A stretch of DNA of 39,063 nt from NCBI GenBank assembly GCA_046597185.1, contig JBKJLF010000705.1, forward strand, positions 1 through 39,063, read 5' to 3'. The DNA is from CAMBDR01 sp046597185. Its GTDB lineage: Bacteria; Pseudomonadota; Gammaproteobacteria; Burkholderiales; Burkholderiaceae_D. Shown piece after piece: positions 7,927-16,892 of this stretch. Each line of letters opens with the position of its first letter. Positions within the stretch are counted from its first letter, which is position 1. The position numbers and the translations under genes were made by a program. Below the pieces are notes generated by a model. It ran no database searches. It saw only the letters and a program-made list of their open reading frames with translations, and was not told where the DNA came from.

Positions 7927-8899
7927 AAGGCATGGCGTGGCGATGGCTGGCCGAATAGTGGCCCGTCACATAGTGTTCCAATTGCCGTTCGATATCGGTC
8001 AACAAGCTCGAAGCGCCCAGGCGAAACAGTTCTGGTTCCAGCCAGGCGCGGCCCAATTCTTCCTGCATCAAAATCAAAAATTGCAGGGCACTTTTGGCGC
8101 TGCTGATGCCGCCTGCGGGTTTAAAGCCGATTTGAAAGCCGGTTTCATCAAAATAATCCCGAATGCAGCGCACCATGGTCAGCGCTACGGGCAGGGTGGC
8201 GTTATGCGCTTCTTTGCCGGTCGAAGTTTTAATGAAATCCGCCCCCGCCTGCATGCATACCCACGAGGCTTTGGCCACGTTTTCCAGGGTTTGCAAGTCG
8301 CCCGTGGCTAAAATGGCTTTCACGTGGGCCTCGCCGCAAGCTTGCCGATAAGCGCGCATTTCATCATACAGGGCTTGCCAATTGCCAGTTAGCACGTGCT
8401 GGCGGGTGATGACGATATCAATTTCAGCCGCACCGGCCGCGACCGATAATTCAATCTCGCGCAGCTTGGTTTCCATGCTGGCAAGGCCCGCCGGGAAGGC
8501 GGTGGAAACGGCGGCAATCGGTAAATTCCCCGCGCCATGCTGCAACAGGGTTTCGCGTGCCGGGGCGATCATTTCGTGGTAGACGCAGACCGCACCTACG
8601 CGTAGCGGCTGGTTTAAGCCGAGCGCGGCTTGCAAATCGGCGCGTAGCGGGCGCATCGCTTTCAGGCACAATCGCTCAACCCGGCCCGGCGTATCGTCGC
8701 CGCCCAGGGTGGTTAAGTCCATGCATTGCAGCGCTTTGATTAACCACGCGGCTTGATACTGGTTTTTGAGCGAACGGCGTGCGGTGAGGCTGGCGCAGCG
8801 CCGTAGCGTGGCGGCGTGATTGACTTTGATATGGTTGACCCAGCTTAAATCGAGCTCGCCAATCGGGTTGCGCGCGGGGTGGGTAGGTTTTTGATTCAT
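7925..8899 (-). CDS. deoC: Deoxyribose-phosphate aldolase
   Basis: DeoC cleaves 2-deoxyribose-5-phosphate into acetaldehyde and glyceraldehyde-3-phosphate. At 324 residues it is longer than E. coli DeoC (about 259) and resembles the animal DERA-like form, including the N-terminal extension. The Schiff-base Lys224 is in DFIKTSTGKE, the proton-relay Lys260 in GFKPAGG, and Asp161 in AEIDIVI. Late segments such as ELFRLGASSLLTDIERQ are also typical. Its ATG overlaps the deoB stop (ATGA), showing translational coupling, and the aldehyde dehydrogenase gene follows 77 bases later. Confidence 0.97.
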   Translation of the reverse strand: MNQKPTHPARNPIGELDLSWVNHIKVNHAATLRRCASLTARRSLKNQYQAAWLIKALQCMDLTTLGGDDTPGRVERLCLKAMRPLRADLQAALGLNQPLRVGAVCVYHEMIAPARETLLQHGAGNLPIAAVSTAFPAGLASMETKLREIELSVAAGAAEIDIVITRQHVLTGNWQALYDEMRAYRQACGEAHVKAILATGDLQTLENVAKASWVCMQAGADFIKTSTGKEAHNATLPVALTMVRCIRDYFDETGFQIGFKPAGGISSAKSALQFLILMQEELGRAWLEPELFRLGASSLLTDIERQLEHYVTGHYSASHRHAMP

Positions 8900-10128
8900 A
8901 ATACAGCACGTCCAAAGTGAAGAGGTGGAAGGCCCAAATGGCGGGCCAGGGTTTGGCCGATGTCGCTAAAACTGTCGGCCACGCCCAGCGCCTGGGGCGC
9001 TACTTTCGGGCCGAAAAAAATCATCGGAATATGTTCGCGCGTATGGTCGGTGCCGCGCCAGGTGGGGTCGCAGCCGTGGTCGGCGCAAATTACTGCCAAA
9101 TCATCCGGCTGCATTAAGGCTTGAAATTCGGGTAACCGCGCATCCAGCGCTTGCAGGGCATCGGCATAGCCGCCCACGTCGCGCCGATGGCCGAAATTTT
9201 GATCGAAATCGACAAAGTTGACAAAGCTTAAGCTGCCATCGGGGGCGCTGCCTGGTTTGCCAACCCCGGTGCTGCCGTTGGGCTGCTTGCCGACCAATTC
9301 CAGCAAGCGCTCAAACAGCGCCATATTGCCATCGGCTTTGATCTCTTGACTGATGCCCCGGTGCGCAAAAATATCACCGACTTTACCCACCGCCAACACT
9401 TGGCCGCCATGTTCGACGATTTTATCCAGCAAAGTGGGCGCGGGCGGCGGCACCGCATAATCTTTACGCCGCGCGGTGCGTTGGTATTGCCCGTTTGCGC
9501 CGCTGAACGGGCGCGCAATCACCCGGCCAATGTGGTAAGGTGCCACCAGTTTGAAGGCGGTTTCGCATAGCGCATACAGGCGCTCCAGCCCGAAATGGCT
9601 TTCGTGCGCGGCAATTTGAAAGACAGAGTCGCCCGAGGTGTAAATAATCGGCTGGCCAGTGGCGCAATGTTGGTCGCCCAGGCGTTGAATAATTTCCGTG
9701 CCGGAGGCGTGGCACAGGCCCAGCAAACCCGGCAATTGGCCTTGCGCGATTAAGGCATCGGTTAATTCAGTGGGAAAGCATGGTTCGCTGCGGCCAAAAT
9801 AGCCCCATTCAAATTCAACCGGTACGCCGGCAATTTCCCAGTGGCCGCTGGGGGTGTCTTTGCCTGTCGAGCGTTCGCGTGCCGCACCAAAGGCGGCGTT
9901 AAAACCGTCGCGCTGCGTAAAGCCGCTGGCCCATTCACCGCAGGCGGCGTGGGCGGCGGCGGCCAAGCCCAGCGCTTCCAGATTCGGCAGGCGCAGTGGG
10001 CGGCCTTGCTGGCTGCACCAATGTGCGATATGGCCGAAGGTATTGGCCCCCGCGTCGTCAAAACGCACGGCGTCCGGTGTGGCCCCAAGGCCAAAGGAAT
10101 CAAGCAATAAGATAAAAGCACGTGGCAT
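8896..10128 (-). CDS. deoB: Phosphopentomutase
   Basis: DeoB interconverts (deoxy)ribose-1-phosphate and (deoxy)ribose-5-phosphate, linking DeoA to DeoC. The 410-residue protein opens with the alkaline-phosphatase-superfamily metal motif FILLLDSFGLG, followed by DDAGANTFGHIA, then STGKDTPSGHWE with the phosphorylated Thr region. Late metal ligands appear in CADHGCDPTWRGTDHTREHIP. The ATG at 10128 is chosen because GGAGG stands eight bases upstream and MPRAFILL matches homologues; the frame upstream codes for a DLNT repeat that is only leader DNA. It is the first gene of the operon and overlaps deoC by four bases. Confidence 0.96.
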   Translation of the reverse strand: MPRAFILLLDSFGLGATPDAVRFDDAGANTFGHIAHWCSQQGRPLRLPNLEALGLAAAAHAACGEWASGFTQRDGFNAAFGAARERSTGKDTPSGHWEIAGVPVEFEWGYFGRSEPCFPTELTDALIAQGQLPGLLGLCHASGTEIIQRLGDQHCATGQPIIYTSGDSVFQIAAHESHFGLERLYALCETAFKLVAPYHIGRVIARPFSGANGQYQRTARRKDYAVPPPAPTLLDKIVEHGGQVLAVGKVGDIFAHRGISQEIKADGNMALFERLLELVGKQPNGSTGVGKPGSAPDGSLSFVNFVDFDQNFGHRRDVGGYADALQALDARLPEFQALMQPDDLAVICADHGCDPTWRGTDHTREHIPMIFFGPKVAPQALGVADSFSDIGQTLARHLGLPPLHFGRAVL

Positions 10129-10140
10129 GGTGGCTGCCTC

Positions 10141-10176
10141 CAAGTCGGTATTCAGGTCGGTATTGAGGTCGGGTTG
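10141..10176. repeat. 12-bp tandem repeat in the deoB leader
   Basis: Three adjacent 12-bp units (CAAGTCGGTATT, CAGGTCGGTATT, GAGGTCGGGTTG) lie just upstream of deoB; the unit nearest the gene overlaps its GGAGG region. Copy-number change would alter the leader length. Confidence 0.7.
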
Positions 10177-10197
10177 GGGATTCTTGCACAAATTTGG

Positions 10198-10227
10198 ACA
10201 TAACGGTTTGCGTGTTACGTATGTCAG
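10198..10227 (-). promoter_or_regulatory. Candidate deo operon promoter
   Basis: On the reverse strand CTGACA (10227-10222) is followed after 18 bases by TTATGT (10203-10198), about 70 bases before the deoB start. It overlaps the end of the glycosyltransferase gene. No DeoR-type operator is recognised. The operon may also be read from the upstream polysaccharide promoter. Confidence 0.35.
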
Positions 10228-13200
10228 GTATTTGCAATTGCTCCCGCGCAAGTTTGCTCAGGCGCTACCTCAGTGAGCCATTTCCCGTCCCAAATCGCCG
10301 CTTTTAATTGTGCTGCGCTTTGTTGCCAGGTCAACCAGGGCAAGTGTTCTGAGCTTGGGGCGCGGCCAGCTTCAAACAGGCTGAGCCAGGCGCGCACGGC
10401 TTTGGCCAGGTCTTGCGCTTGCAAGCCATCAAAATAAAACGCATATGCGCCGCTGACTTCTTTAAACACCGGGATGCCGCGCGCAATAATCGGCAAATGG
10501 TGTTGCGCCGCTTCAATCAGCGGCAGGCCAAAGCCTTCGGCTTCCGAGGCGGCCAGCAGGGCGGTGCTGGCCTGGTAGACTGCCAGCAACATTTCATCCG
10601 AAATACCGGCCAGCCAAAATAGGCGCTTACCCAGTTCCGGGTGGCTGTTCAGGCGTTGGGCCAGGGCGTCCACCATCCAGCCATGTTTGCCAACGATGAC
10701 CAGATTGATATCTATGCCTTGTTGCCAGAGTAATTCAAAGGCCGCCAAGGCTTGGGCGTGGCCTTTGCGCGGCTCCACCGTGCCCACCATTAACAGCGAG
10801 CGGCGTTGGCTTAGCGCTTGCAGGGTGGCGGGGGCCGATTCGGGCATGCCGGTGCTGGGGTTGCTGGCGTCAATATCAGCCCCCAGATGGAAATAGCCAA
10901 TCGAGAGTGGGCGTTGGCGTGGAATCGGTAGCGGGTTGGCGACCAACCAGGTTTGCACTTCGGCGGCCACCGCCTTTGAAATACAGAGCAAGCCATCGCT
11001 GACACTGGCTACCGTTTGCACCCATGCGCCAAAGTCGGTTTCGCTGCCAGTGGGGAAGGCGTCCGGCCGCAGCAGCGGTAAAATATCGTAGACAATAAAA
11101 TGAACCCGCACGCCCAAATCTCGCAACGCCAGTAAGCGCGCCTGGCTTTGGGTGGTACCCTGGATGAATAAATCCAGGCCAATAAAAATATCACCGGGGC
11201 GTGCCTGAATCGGCGTGTCGGGCACAGCAAACTGGCTCACGCCACACTGCTTGGCCATATATTGGCAGGCATAGTGGTAAGGTTGATTGCCACCCCGGGT
11301 GAAGACTGGCTCAATCCTGAAACCTGCCGGGGTTTGTTGCAATAGCGCCATAACAATGCTGCGTACCACCCGTTGGATGCCGGTTTTTAAATCGGTTTGC
11401 ACCATGGCAGAAATATCGATGAAGCATTGCTGCAACTGGCCCGGCACAACCTGACAAGCCTGATTGTTGGCAATGGCGGCGGCGCAGGCCAGATAATCAG
11501 CCTCACTCGGGCTACTTAAGCTGGACAGATTATCCAGCGCATTTAATAATTGGCGATACGGCCGGTTGCGGCCATGGCGGGCAAACTGTTCGATGGCGTC
11601 GCGGTATTGCAGCGCGACAGGCTCGGGCGCGTGGGCGGCTTGCATATAGGCGCGCGCACGGTTGCGCAACTGCTCGCGCAACCCGGCTTGCTGGCGTAAA
11701 TCCAGCAGCGCTTGCGTCAGCGCGGGTAGTGGGCAGGCATCGTCGAGCTTGATCAAGACATCGTCGGGTAATTCGATATTCGCACCATGGGCGTTGACGA
11801 TGGTGGGCAAGCCATGGAGCAGGCAATCGAGCACCGCCGCCGAGGTTTCGCCCCGGCCCTGGGTGCGCAGTTGCACCGCTGCATCGGCGGCTTGCAGCCA
11901 GTATTGGTAATCTTGCGCGCTGACGAAACCGGTGATGCGCACCTTGGCGCGGCCCCGCAGGCGCGCAGCCAGCGCCTGGCCATATTCGCCTGGCTCGTTG
12001 GCACCGACAAAAATAAGTTCGCACTGGGGATCTTGCGCCAGTGGGCTTGCTTCCCATGCGTCCAGCAGGCGGTCGTTGAATTTGGTGCGACCGATCATGC
12101 CAAACGAGCAGACAATAAACTGGCCAGCAGCCAGCCCGAGGTGCTCGCGTGCCTGTTGCGTCATCGTTTGTTCCTGCGTTGTTGCTTCCTGCGTTGCTGC
12201 GTCTTGTGTTGCTGGTGGAGCCAGCGCCGTCGGGCCAGGCGGTAAGCAGCGCAGCAGCGGAATCACACGCCAATGGTGGGTGGCATCCTCGCCATACCAT
12301 TGCTGCGCCAGTTTGGCAGGAAAGTTCGAATGCACGATCACGCCATCAGCACTGTCGAGCATGGTTTTATTGCACGGATATTTCCAGCGCGATTGCGCCA
12401 TCCCGGTTTGCTGCTGATCGAGCAAGGCACTCCAGCCGTGCGCCTGATACAGCATGCGCTCAAAGCATCCGGCTAAAGCGTCACTACTTTGCAGGTATTC
12501 CAGCACATTGCCCAAAAAGAAATCGTGCAACACCAAAATGCCGGGGTATTGTTCGAATAATTCAAACATGTGTTGATGCATGGGGGAATTGCCCATGTGG
12601 TACAGCACCCGGTCGAATTGGCTGGCGTGCTGGCGGAACCACGCCACGCTGTGCATTGGGATATGGCTTTCGATCCATGGCGCATTGATTTGCGCCTGCG
12701 CCAAAATTAATTCGACCTGGTAGTATTGATTCAAATGCGGGACCAGGTCGGCACTGTAATCGGCAATGCCGGATTGTTCGGGTGGCAAGGGTGAAATATA
12801 CGCCAGTCTGGGGCGCTTAGCGGTGGCAGTGCTGGCAGTCGGGGTTGCAGCAGCGGCGCTGTCAATCGGCGCGCTGGCCTGCGGATCTGCCAAATTCGTG
12901 TTCAAGTAAGCGCCCAGGTTTTCTTGCGCATCCAGGCAGTGGCTGGCCCTGGCCAAAATGGCCTGCTGACGCGGCGTCAGCGCTTGCGCGCCTGAGCCAA
13001 GGCGCACCACGGTAGGCCAGGCACTATTGCCATCAATTGCGACCACTACGTCGGCGCGGGCGAATAATTCGGGAATATACACCAGATCGGGCTTCAGGCA
13101 AGCCAAAAAATGCTCGCGCAGCGGCTCGCAGGCGCGCGCCAGCCACGGCTGATTGGCTGCCACAGCGGGAAGGCTATAATCGAGCACTTGCACCGGCAAA

Positions 13201-13346
13201 TGGCCCAAGGCCGCGCGCGTGGATTCAATCGCGCCAGAAAACTGATTACAAACGGCCACGATGACGTGGTGCGACAGAGCGCAAAGTTGTTCCACTTCGC
13301 ATAAAACAGCGGGGCTGATGCCGGCGGGGAGATCAATAACGAGGCG
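10224..13346 (-). CDS. Large glycosyltransferase with two GT-B (GT4-type) modules
   Basis: The protein (1040 residues from the ATG at 13346) probably adds sugars to a surface polysaccharide in the cytoplasm. The first module has RLAYISPLPPEQSGIADYS and later RTQGRGETSAAVLDCL. The second begins near CFIDISAMVQTDLKTGIQR and ends with EAEGFGLPLIEAA, the canonical E-x7-E donor-binding motif of GT4 enzymes. In the first module the corresponding Glu pair is less standard. A linker near residues 390-405 is rich in TQE, encoded by a 15-bp tandem repeat (12171-12215). A TTG start at 13379 is possible. It is the last gene of the wzm-wzt-fkbM operon, 39 bases after fkbM. Two modules in one chain suggest two successive sugar transfers. 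Confidence 0.88.
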   Translation of the reverse strand, partial: RLVIDLPAGISPAVLCEVEQLCALSHHVIVAVCNQFSGAIESTRAALGHLPVQVLDYSLPAVAANQPWLARACEPLREHFLACLKPDLVYIPELFARADVVVAIDGNSAWPTVVRLGSGAQALTPRQQAILARASHCLDAQENLGAYLNTNLADPQASAPIDSAAAATPTASTATAKRPRLAYISPLPPEQSGIADYSADLVPHLNQYYQVELILAQAQINAPWIESHIPMHSVAWFRQHASQFDRVLYHMGNSPMHQHMFELFEQYPGILVLHDFFLGNVLEYLQSSDALAGCFERMLYQAHGWSALLDQQQTGMAQSRWKYPCNKTMLDSADGVIVHSNFPAKLAQQWYGEDATHHWRVIPLLRCLPPGPTALAPPATQDAATQEATTQEQTMTQQAREHLGLAAGQFIVCSFGMIGRTKFNDRLLDAWEASPLAQDPQCELIFVGANEPGEYGQALAARLRGRAKVRITGFVSAQDYQYWLQAADAAVQLRTQGRGETSAAVLDCLLHGLPTIVNAHGANIELPDDVLIKLDDACPLPALTQALLDLRQQAGLREQLRNRARAYMQAAHAPEPVALQYRDAIEQFARHGRNRPYRQLLNALDNLSSLSSPSEADYLACAAAIANNQACQVVPGQLQQCFIDISAMVQTDLKTGIQRVVRSIVMALLQQTPAGFRIEPVFTRGGNQPYHYACQYMAKQCGVSQFAVPDTPIQARPGDIFIGLDLFIQGTTQSQARLLALRDLGVRVHFIVYDILPLLRPDAFPTGSETDFGAWVQTVASVSDGLLCISKAVAAEVQTWLVANPLPIPRQRPLSIGYFHLGADIDASNPSTGMPESAPATLQALSQRRSLLMVGTVEPRKGHAQALAAFELLWQQGIDINLVIVGKHGWMVDALAQRLNSHPELGKRLFWLAGISDEMLLAVYQASTALLAASEAEGFGLPLIEAAQHHLPIIARGIPVFKEVSGAYAFYFDGLQAQDLAKAVRAWLSLFEAGRAPSSEHLPWLTWQQSAAQLKAAIWDGKWLTEVAPEQTCAGAIANT

Positions 13347-13385
13347 CATGATGGATGACGTATTGGCTAAGGAAATCAATGGGAA

Positions 13386-14660
13386 TCAACGATGGCGACG
13401 GGTGAGATCGGCAAACACATTGCGCGCGCTCACGGGCAGTTCACGCAAGGCATCAGGCAGTGCCGCTTCGTTCGCGCTCAAGGGTAGCGGGGTCGGGTCT
13501 TGCCGAATTTGCGCCAGTTGCTGTTGCATCAGCGCCTTTAAACGCGGAAAGCGGCCAATCAGCGGCAACAGCGTGCGCCGCATCGGTTCTTGCCGCGCCA
13601 GCCAAACGAGGGTGCGTTTGACCATGCGCCAGGCGCGCAGCGGCAGAGGATTAATCACAAAATGCTGGCGCGTCTGGCGCGCCAGCCAGCGCAAGGGGCG
13701 CGTAATGCGCCAGGAAAAGCTGGCCTGATGGGCCGTTAATTGCTGCTGCAAATCGCTGGCCCAGGCACTATTGGCGTGCAGTTGCGCCAGTTGGCTCGCG
13801 TTCACGCCTTGCCAATGCGCAATCTGGTTTTGTAAATCGACTTGCTCGGCGTGGTGTTGCGCGGCTTGCTGGGCGCTTTGTTGCTCAAATTGCGCCAGTT
13901 GCTCACGCTGCGCCTGTTCGGCTTGTAGCTGCAGCGACAAATGCTGCTCTGCCTTATCCCAGGCGCGCACCAAATGCACGGTCACGTAATTATCAAACAC
14001 ATTCACCGGGGTTTGCAGCGCCGCCAGTAATTCGGTTTTTTCATCGGCCACATAATAGCGGTTCAAACCGTCAAACCAGGCAAACTGGTAAGCATGCGCG
14101 GTGATCAGGTGTTCCCAGCTTTCATGATTGGTAACGCGGCTATTGGGCAGGGTCGCTTCAATCACCAACACCCAGGGCCGCCAGCGTTGAAAATCCATCC
14201 CGCGCAATACTTCGGCTTCAAAACCTTCGACATCAATTTTCAAAAAATGAATCGGTCTATCCACATATTGCTGGCAAATCCCATCCAGCCGCCGCACCGG
14301 CACCGTCAACTCGGCCACGGTATAGCCGTCTTGCCGGTGTTGTGCCGCCACGCCAGCATCGGGCGAAGCCCAGCCGCGCACGTCGGGCACATCGTAGAGC
14401 GTGAGTTCGCCATCACTGGCACCGGCCGCCACGCCCAGATTGATGTCGCGCGGACGCTCCTGTTCCAGCTTTTGCTGGTGCATTGGCAGCGGCTCAATAT
14501 TGATGCCATACCAGCCGCGCAGATAAAACGCCTTGGTGACCGAATGGTCTTCCGGATCATTCGCGCCGACATCGATATAAAAGCCGTTTTTGATATGGCC
14601 CAGCGCGCGCCACAGCAGCACGTCTTCGTAATTTTGGGCGTAAGAGGTAAAGTAGCTCAT
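13386..14660 (-). CDS. FkbM family SAM-dependent methyltransferase with coiled-coil tail
   Basis: FkbM enzymes O-methylate sugars or polyketides. The N-terminal half (about 1-220) carries the family opening SYAQNYEDVLLWRAL, the SAM-binding FYIDVGANDPEDHS, NIEPLP, and HFLKIDVEGFEAEVLRGM. The second half is unusual: about residues 230-310 are Gln/Ala/Leu-rich and predicted to form a coiled coil, followed by a basic SWRITRPLRWLARQTR segment found at the ends of many polysaccharide-assembly proteins. The operon position between the ABC exporter and the glycosyltransferase suggests that it methylates the glycan, perhaps its terminal residue. It starts 19 bases after wzt. Confidence 0.87.
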   Translation of the reverse strand: MSYFTSYAQNYEDVLLWRALGHIKNGFYIDVGANDPEDHSVTKAFYLRGWYGINIEPLPMHQQKLEQERPRDINLGVAAGASDGELTLYDVPDVRGWASPDAGVAAQHRQDGYTVAELTVPVRRLDGICQQYVDRPIHFLKIDVEGFEAEVLRGMDFQRWRPWVLVIEATLPNSRVTNHESWEHLITAHAYQFAWFDGLNRYYVADEKTELLAALQTPVNVFDNYVTVHLVRAWDKAEQHLSLQLQAEQAQREQLAQFEQQSAQQAAQHHAEQVDLQNQIAHWQGVNASQLAQLHANSAWASDLQQQLTAHQASFSWRITRPLRWLARQTRQHFVINPLPLRAWRMVKRTLVWLARQEPMRRTLLPLIGRFPRLKALMQQQLAQIRQDPTPLPLSANEAALPDALRELPVSARNVFADLTRRHR

Positions 14661-14670
14661 TGAATTTAAC

Positions 14671-14698
14671 TTATCGAATTTAGCTTATCGAATTCAAC
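14671..14698. repeat. 14-bp tandem duplication over the wzt stop codon
   Basis: Two units, TTATCGAATTTAGC and TTATCGAATTCAAC, lie at the wzt/fkbM junction, with a third partial unit (TTGAATTTAAC) next to the fkbM start. The wzt stop codon lies inside the repeat. Confidence 0.65.
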
Positions 14699-15945
14699 GA
14701 AGGACTGCGTTGAATTTGAATTTCAGGATCAAGCCAGGCGCAGCCTTCAAAATGTTCGCGACTCAGGTTCATGACGTTAAATACCAGCGCCAAATCGCGC
14801 CACTCATAATTATTCACCAAATGGGTGTCGGTAGAAACCAGTGCGGTGGCAATCGAATAGCTGCCTGGCCCCAAATTGGCTTGAAACGCGATGTTGAAGG
14901 TCAGCGTTTCACCCGCAGCCACATCGTCTTGCGCCATTTGCTTTAAATGGGTATTGGTGCCATACATGACCTGGCCCAGCCGATCTTTAATCATATACCC
15001 CAATACCAGGCGCGGGATGGCGGCATAGGTTTTGACGCGGATTTCAAGGCGTACCGGGCTGGCCACATCAATCGTATCCACCACTTCCCCCGCCGGATTG
15101 AACAGGGTGATGGCATCCACTTTGGCTTCACCGGTGCCGGAAGTGGTTTGCACCTTGCCGTCCTCACGCGTTTCCAGTCGCACGGTTTGGTTCTCGCGCT
15201 CGGCAATCAGGGCATTGTATAAATCCATGATTTCTTCCGGCCCACCCTGGCAGGCCAGTTTGCCCGCGTTGAGTAAAATGGCGCGGTCACAAATCGATTG
15301 AATTGCGCCTTTGTCGTGCGACACAATCAACAGCGTGCTACCTTCACGGCGGAAGGCGCGGATGCGCTCAAAACTTTTATGCTGGAAGTAGGCATCCCCC
15401 ACCGACAAGGCTTCGTCGATGATCAACACATCGGGCCTGCGTGCGGTGGCCACGCTAAAGGCCAGGCGCATTTGCATGCCGCTGGAATAGGTGCGCACCG
15501 GTTGGTCGATATATTCGCCAATTTCGGCAAAGGCTTCAATGCCGGGCATTAAAGCGTGCATATCGGCGGCGGATAAACCGATCAGTTGGCCCGCCATCAA
15601 GGCATTTTGGCGGCCGGTAAAATCGGGGTGAAAGCCCATGCCCAGTTCCAGCATGGCGGCCACCCGCCCTATAATTTGCACGCTGCCGGTGCTCGCTTGC
15701 GCGGTGCCGCTGATCAGTTTCAACAAGGTCGATTTACCAGCACCATTAATGCCGATCAAACCGACCGCTTCGCCAGGGGCGATCTCGAAAGCAATGTCTT
15801 GCAAAATCCATTTGACTTGATGTTGCGCGCCGCGCCAGGGTAGTAGCCATTCGAGCAGACGCGACCAGCGCGTTGGGTAGCGCTTGTAGGCTTTGCCCAA
15901 ACCTTCGACCCTGATCGTACCGTTCATGCTCATCGGGTTGGTCAT
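14680..15945 (-). CDS. wzt: Polysaccharide ABC exporter ATP-binding subunit with C-terminal glycan-recognition domain
   Basis: This subunit powers export of an undecaprenyl-linked O-antigen or capsule across the inner membrane. The nucleotide-binding domain (about 8-250) has Walker A GINGAGKST (about 65-73), signature YSSGMQMRLAF, and Walker B DVLIIDEAL. The remaining part (about 265-421) is a Wzt-type C-terminal beta-sandwich; in known systems this domain recognises a terminal modification such as methyl before export. That fits the FkbM methyltransferase gene directly downstream. Its start overlaps wzm by four bases (ATGA). An alternative start lies at residue 7. Confidence 0.93.
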   Translation of the reverse strand: MTNPMSMNGTIRVEGLGKAYKRYPTRWSRLLEWLLPWRGAQHQVKWILQDIAFEIAPGEAVGLIGINGAGKSTLLKLISGTAQASTGSVQIIGRVAAMLELGMGFHPDFTGRQNALMAGQLIGLSAADMHALMPGIEAFAEIGEYIDQPVRTYSSGMQMRLAFSVATARRPDVLIIDEALSVGDAYFQHKSFERIRAFRREGSTLLIVSHDKGAIQSICDRAILLNAGKLACQGGPEEIMDLYNALIAERENQTVRLETREDGKVQTTSGTGEAKVDAITLFNPAGEVVDTIDVASPVRLEIRVKTYAAIPRLVLGYMIKDRLGQVMYGTNTHLKQMAQDDVAAGETLTFNIAFQANLGPGSYSIATALVSTDTHLVNNYEWRDLALVFNVMNLSREHFEGCAWLDPEIQIQRSPSLNSIS

Positions 15946-16727
15946 AACTCATCCACCATTTCCCCGGAGCGGCGGCGAAACAGCAGCACGCCCATCACGC
16001 ACAAACCCGCACCCAGCAGCGCCAATGGCAGCAGCGAAGCCCAATTCGGCCAAGCCGCATGCACCAGCACGGTTTGATAAGCGCGGATCAGTGCGGCCAT
16101 CGGGTTAAGCGCAATCCAGCCCTGCAATTCGGTCGGTAGCACGGTGGCGGGGTAGACAATGGGCGTGAGCCAAAACCAAAACTGTAAAAAGATCGTGAAA
16201 AACTGGCCCACGTCGCGGAAAAACACATTCAACACCGCCAACACCATGCCCAAACCAATCGCAAACAGTATCTGCAGCAATAGCAGCGGCAAAATCGCCA
16301 GAAAATGCCAACTGGGAAAATTGCCCGAGCCAATTAAAAACAAGGTGAACAAGCCAAATATAATGGCAAAATTCAATAACGCCGAGAGCACCACAATCAT
16401 CGGCAGGCAGATGCGCGGGAAGCTGATTTTTTTGATCAGATTGGCATGCTCCAAAAACACATTTTGCGCCCGACTGATGATTTCCGCAAACAGGCCCCAG
16501 GTGAAAATGCCCGCGCACAAATAAATGCTGTAGGCAAATTCACTGTTCAAATCGGGCAGTTTGGCATGCATCACCTTGGCAAAAATCAGGGTGTAGACCA
16601 AAATCATGGCCAGCGGGTTAAGCACCGTCCATGCCGCGCCCAGCATCGAATTGCGATACTTGATTTGAAACTCGCGTTGTACGCTGCCAAGAATGAAGCC
16701 GCGATAAGCCCACAGACCTTTTAACAT
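15942..16727 (-). CDS. wzm: Polysaccharide ABC exporter permease
   Basis: The 261-residue inner-membrane permease pairs with the Wzt subunit to move a finished glycan to the periplasm. It opens with the ABC-2 type pattern REFQIKYRNSMLGAAWTVLNPL, followed by about six hydrophobic helices and LTPIVYPATVLP before the last ones. The ATG at 16727 gives the expected start MLKGLWAYRGF; a frame to 16766 adds a non-conserved leader. It is the first gene of the operon and is coupled to wzt by the ATGA overlap. Confidence 0.93.
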   Translation of the reverse strand: MLKGLWAYRGFILGSVQREFQIKYRNSMLGAAWTVLNPLAMILVYTLIFAKVMHAKLPDLNSEFAYSIYLCAGIFTWGLFAEIISRAQNVFLEHANLIKKISFPRICLPMIVVLSALLNFAIIFGLFTLFLIGSGNFPSWHFLAILPLLLLQILFAIGLGMVLAVLNVFFRDVGQFFTIFLQFWFWLTPIVYPATVLPTELQGWIALNPMAALIRAYQTVLVHAAWPNWASLLPLALLGAGLCVMGVLLFRRRSGEMVDEL

Positions 16728-16829
16728 GGTGGGCTGACCTTTAAAAATTGGTAACAGCGGTGGCAACAGGGCAAGAATGGGATCATGGGAAAATGGGTTG
16801 GCGCAAATCTTGTGAGGACAAAGGGCGCA

Positions 16830-16835
16830 ATTATA
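16830..16835 (-). promoter_or_regulatory. -10 box candidate for the wzm-wzt operon
   Basis: A perfect TATAAT on the reverse strand stands about 100 bases before the wzm start. Upstream, ACGACA (16860-16855) could be a weak -35 at 19 bases. No CRP-type site is present, so this operon seems to be controlled separately from the secretion island. Confidence 0.4.
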
Positions 16836-16892
16836 CCGTAAGCGGTGAGGCTTTTGTCGTAGACTTGAGTCTGTGATGGATTATGGGATGGT

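Noticed and set aside
10129..10251. Longer deoB start at 10251
   Set aside because: The extension encodes only the DLNT tandem repeat and lacks a good ribosome site; GGAGG precedes the ATG at 10128.
16871..16890. Half CRP-like site (TGTGATGG) upstream of the wzm operon
   Set aside because: The second half TCACA is missing, so it is not counted in the regulon.
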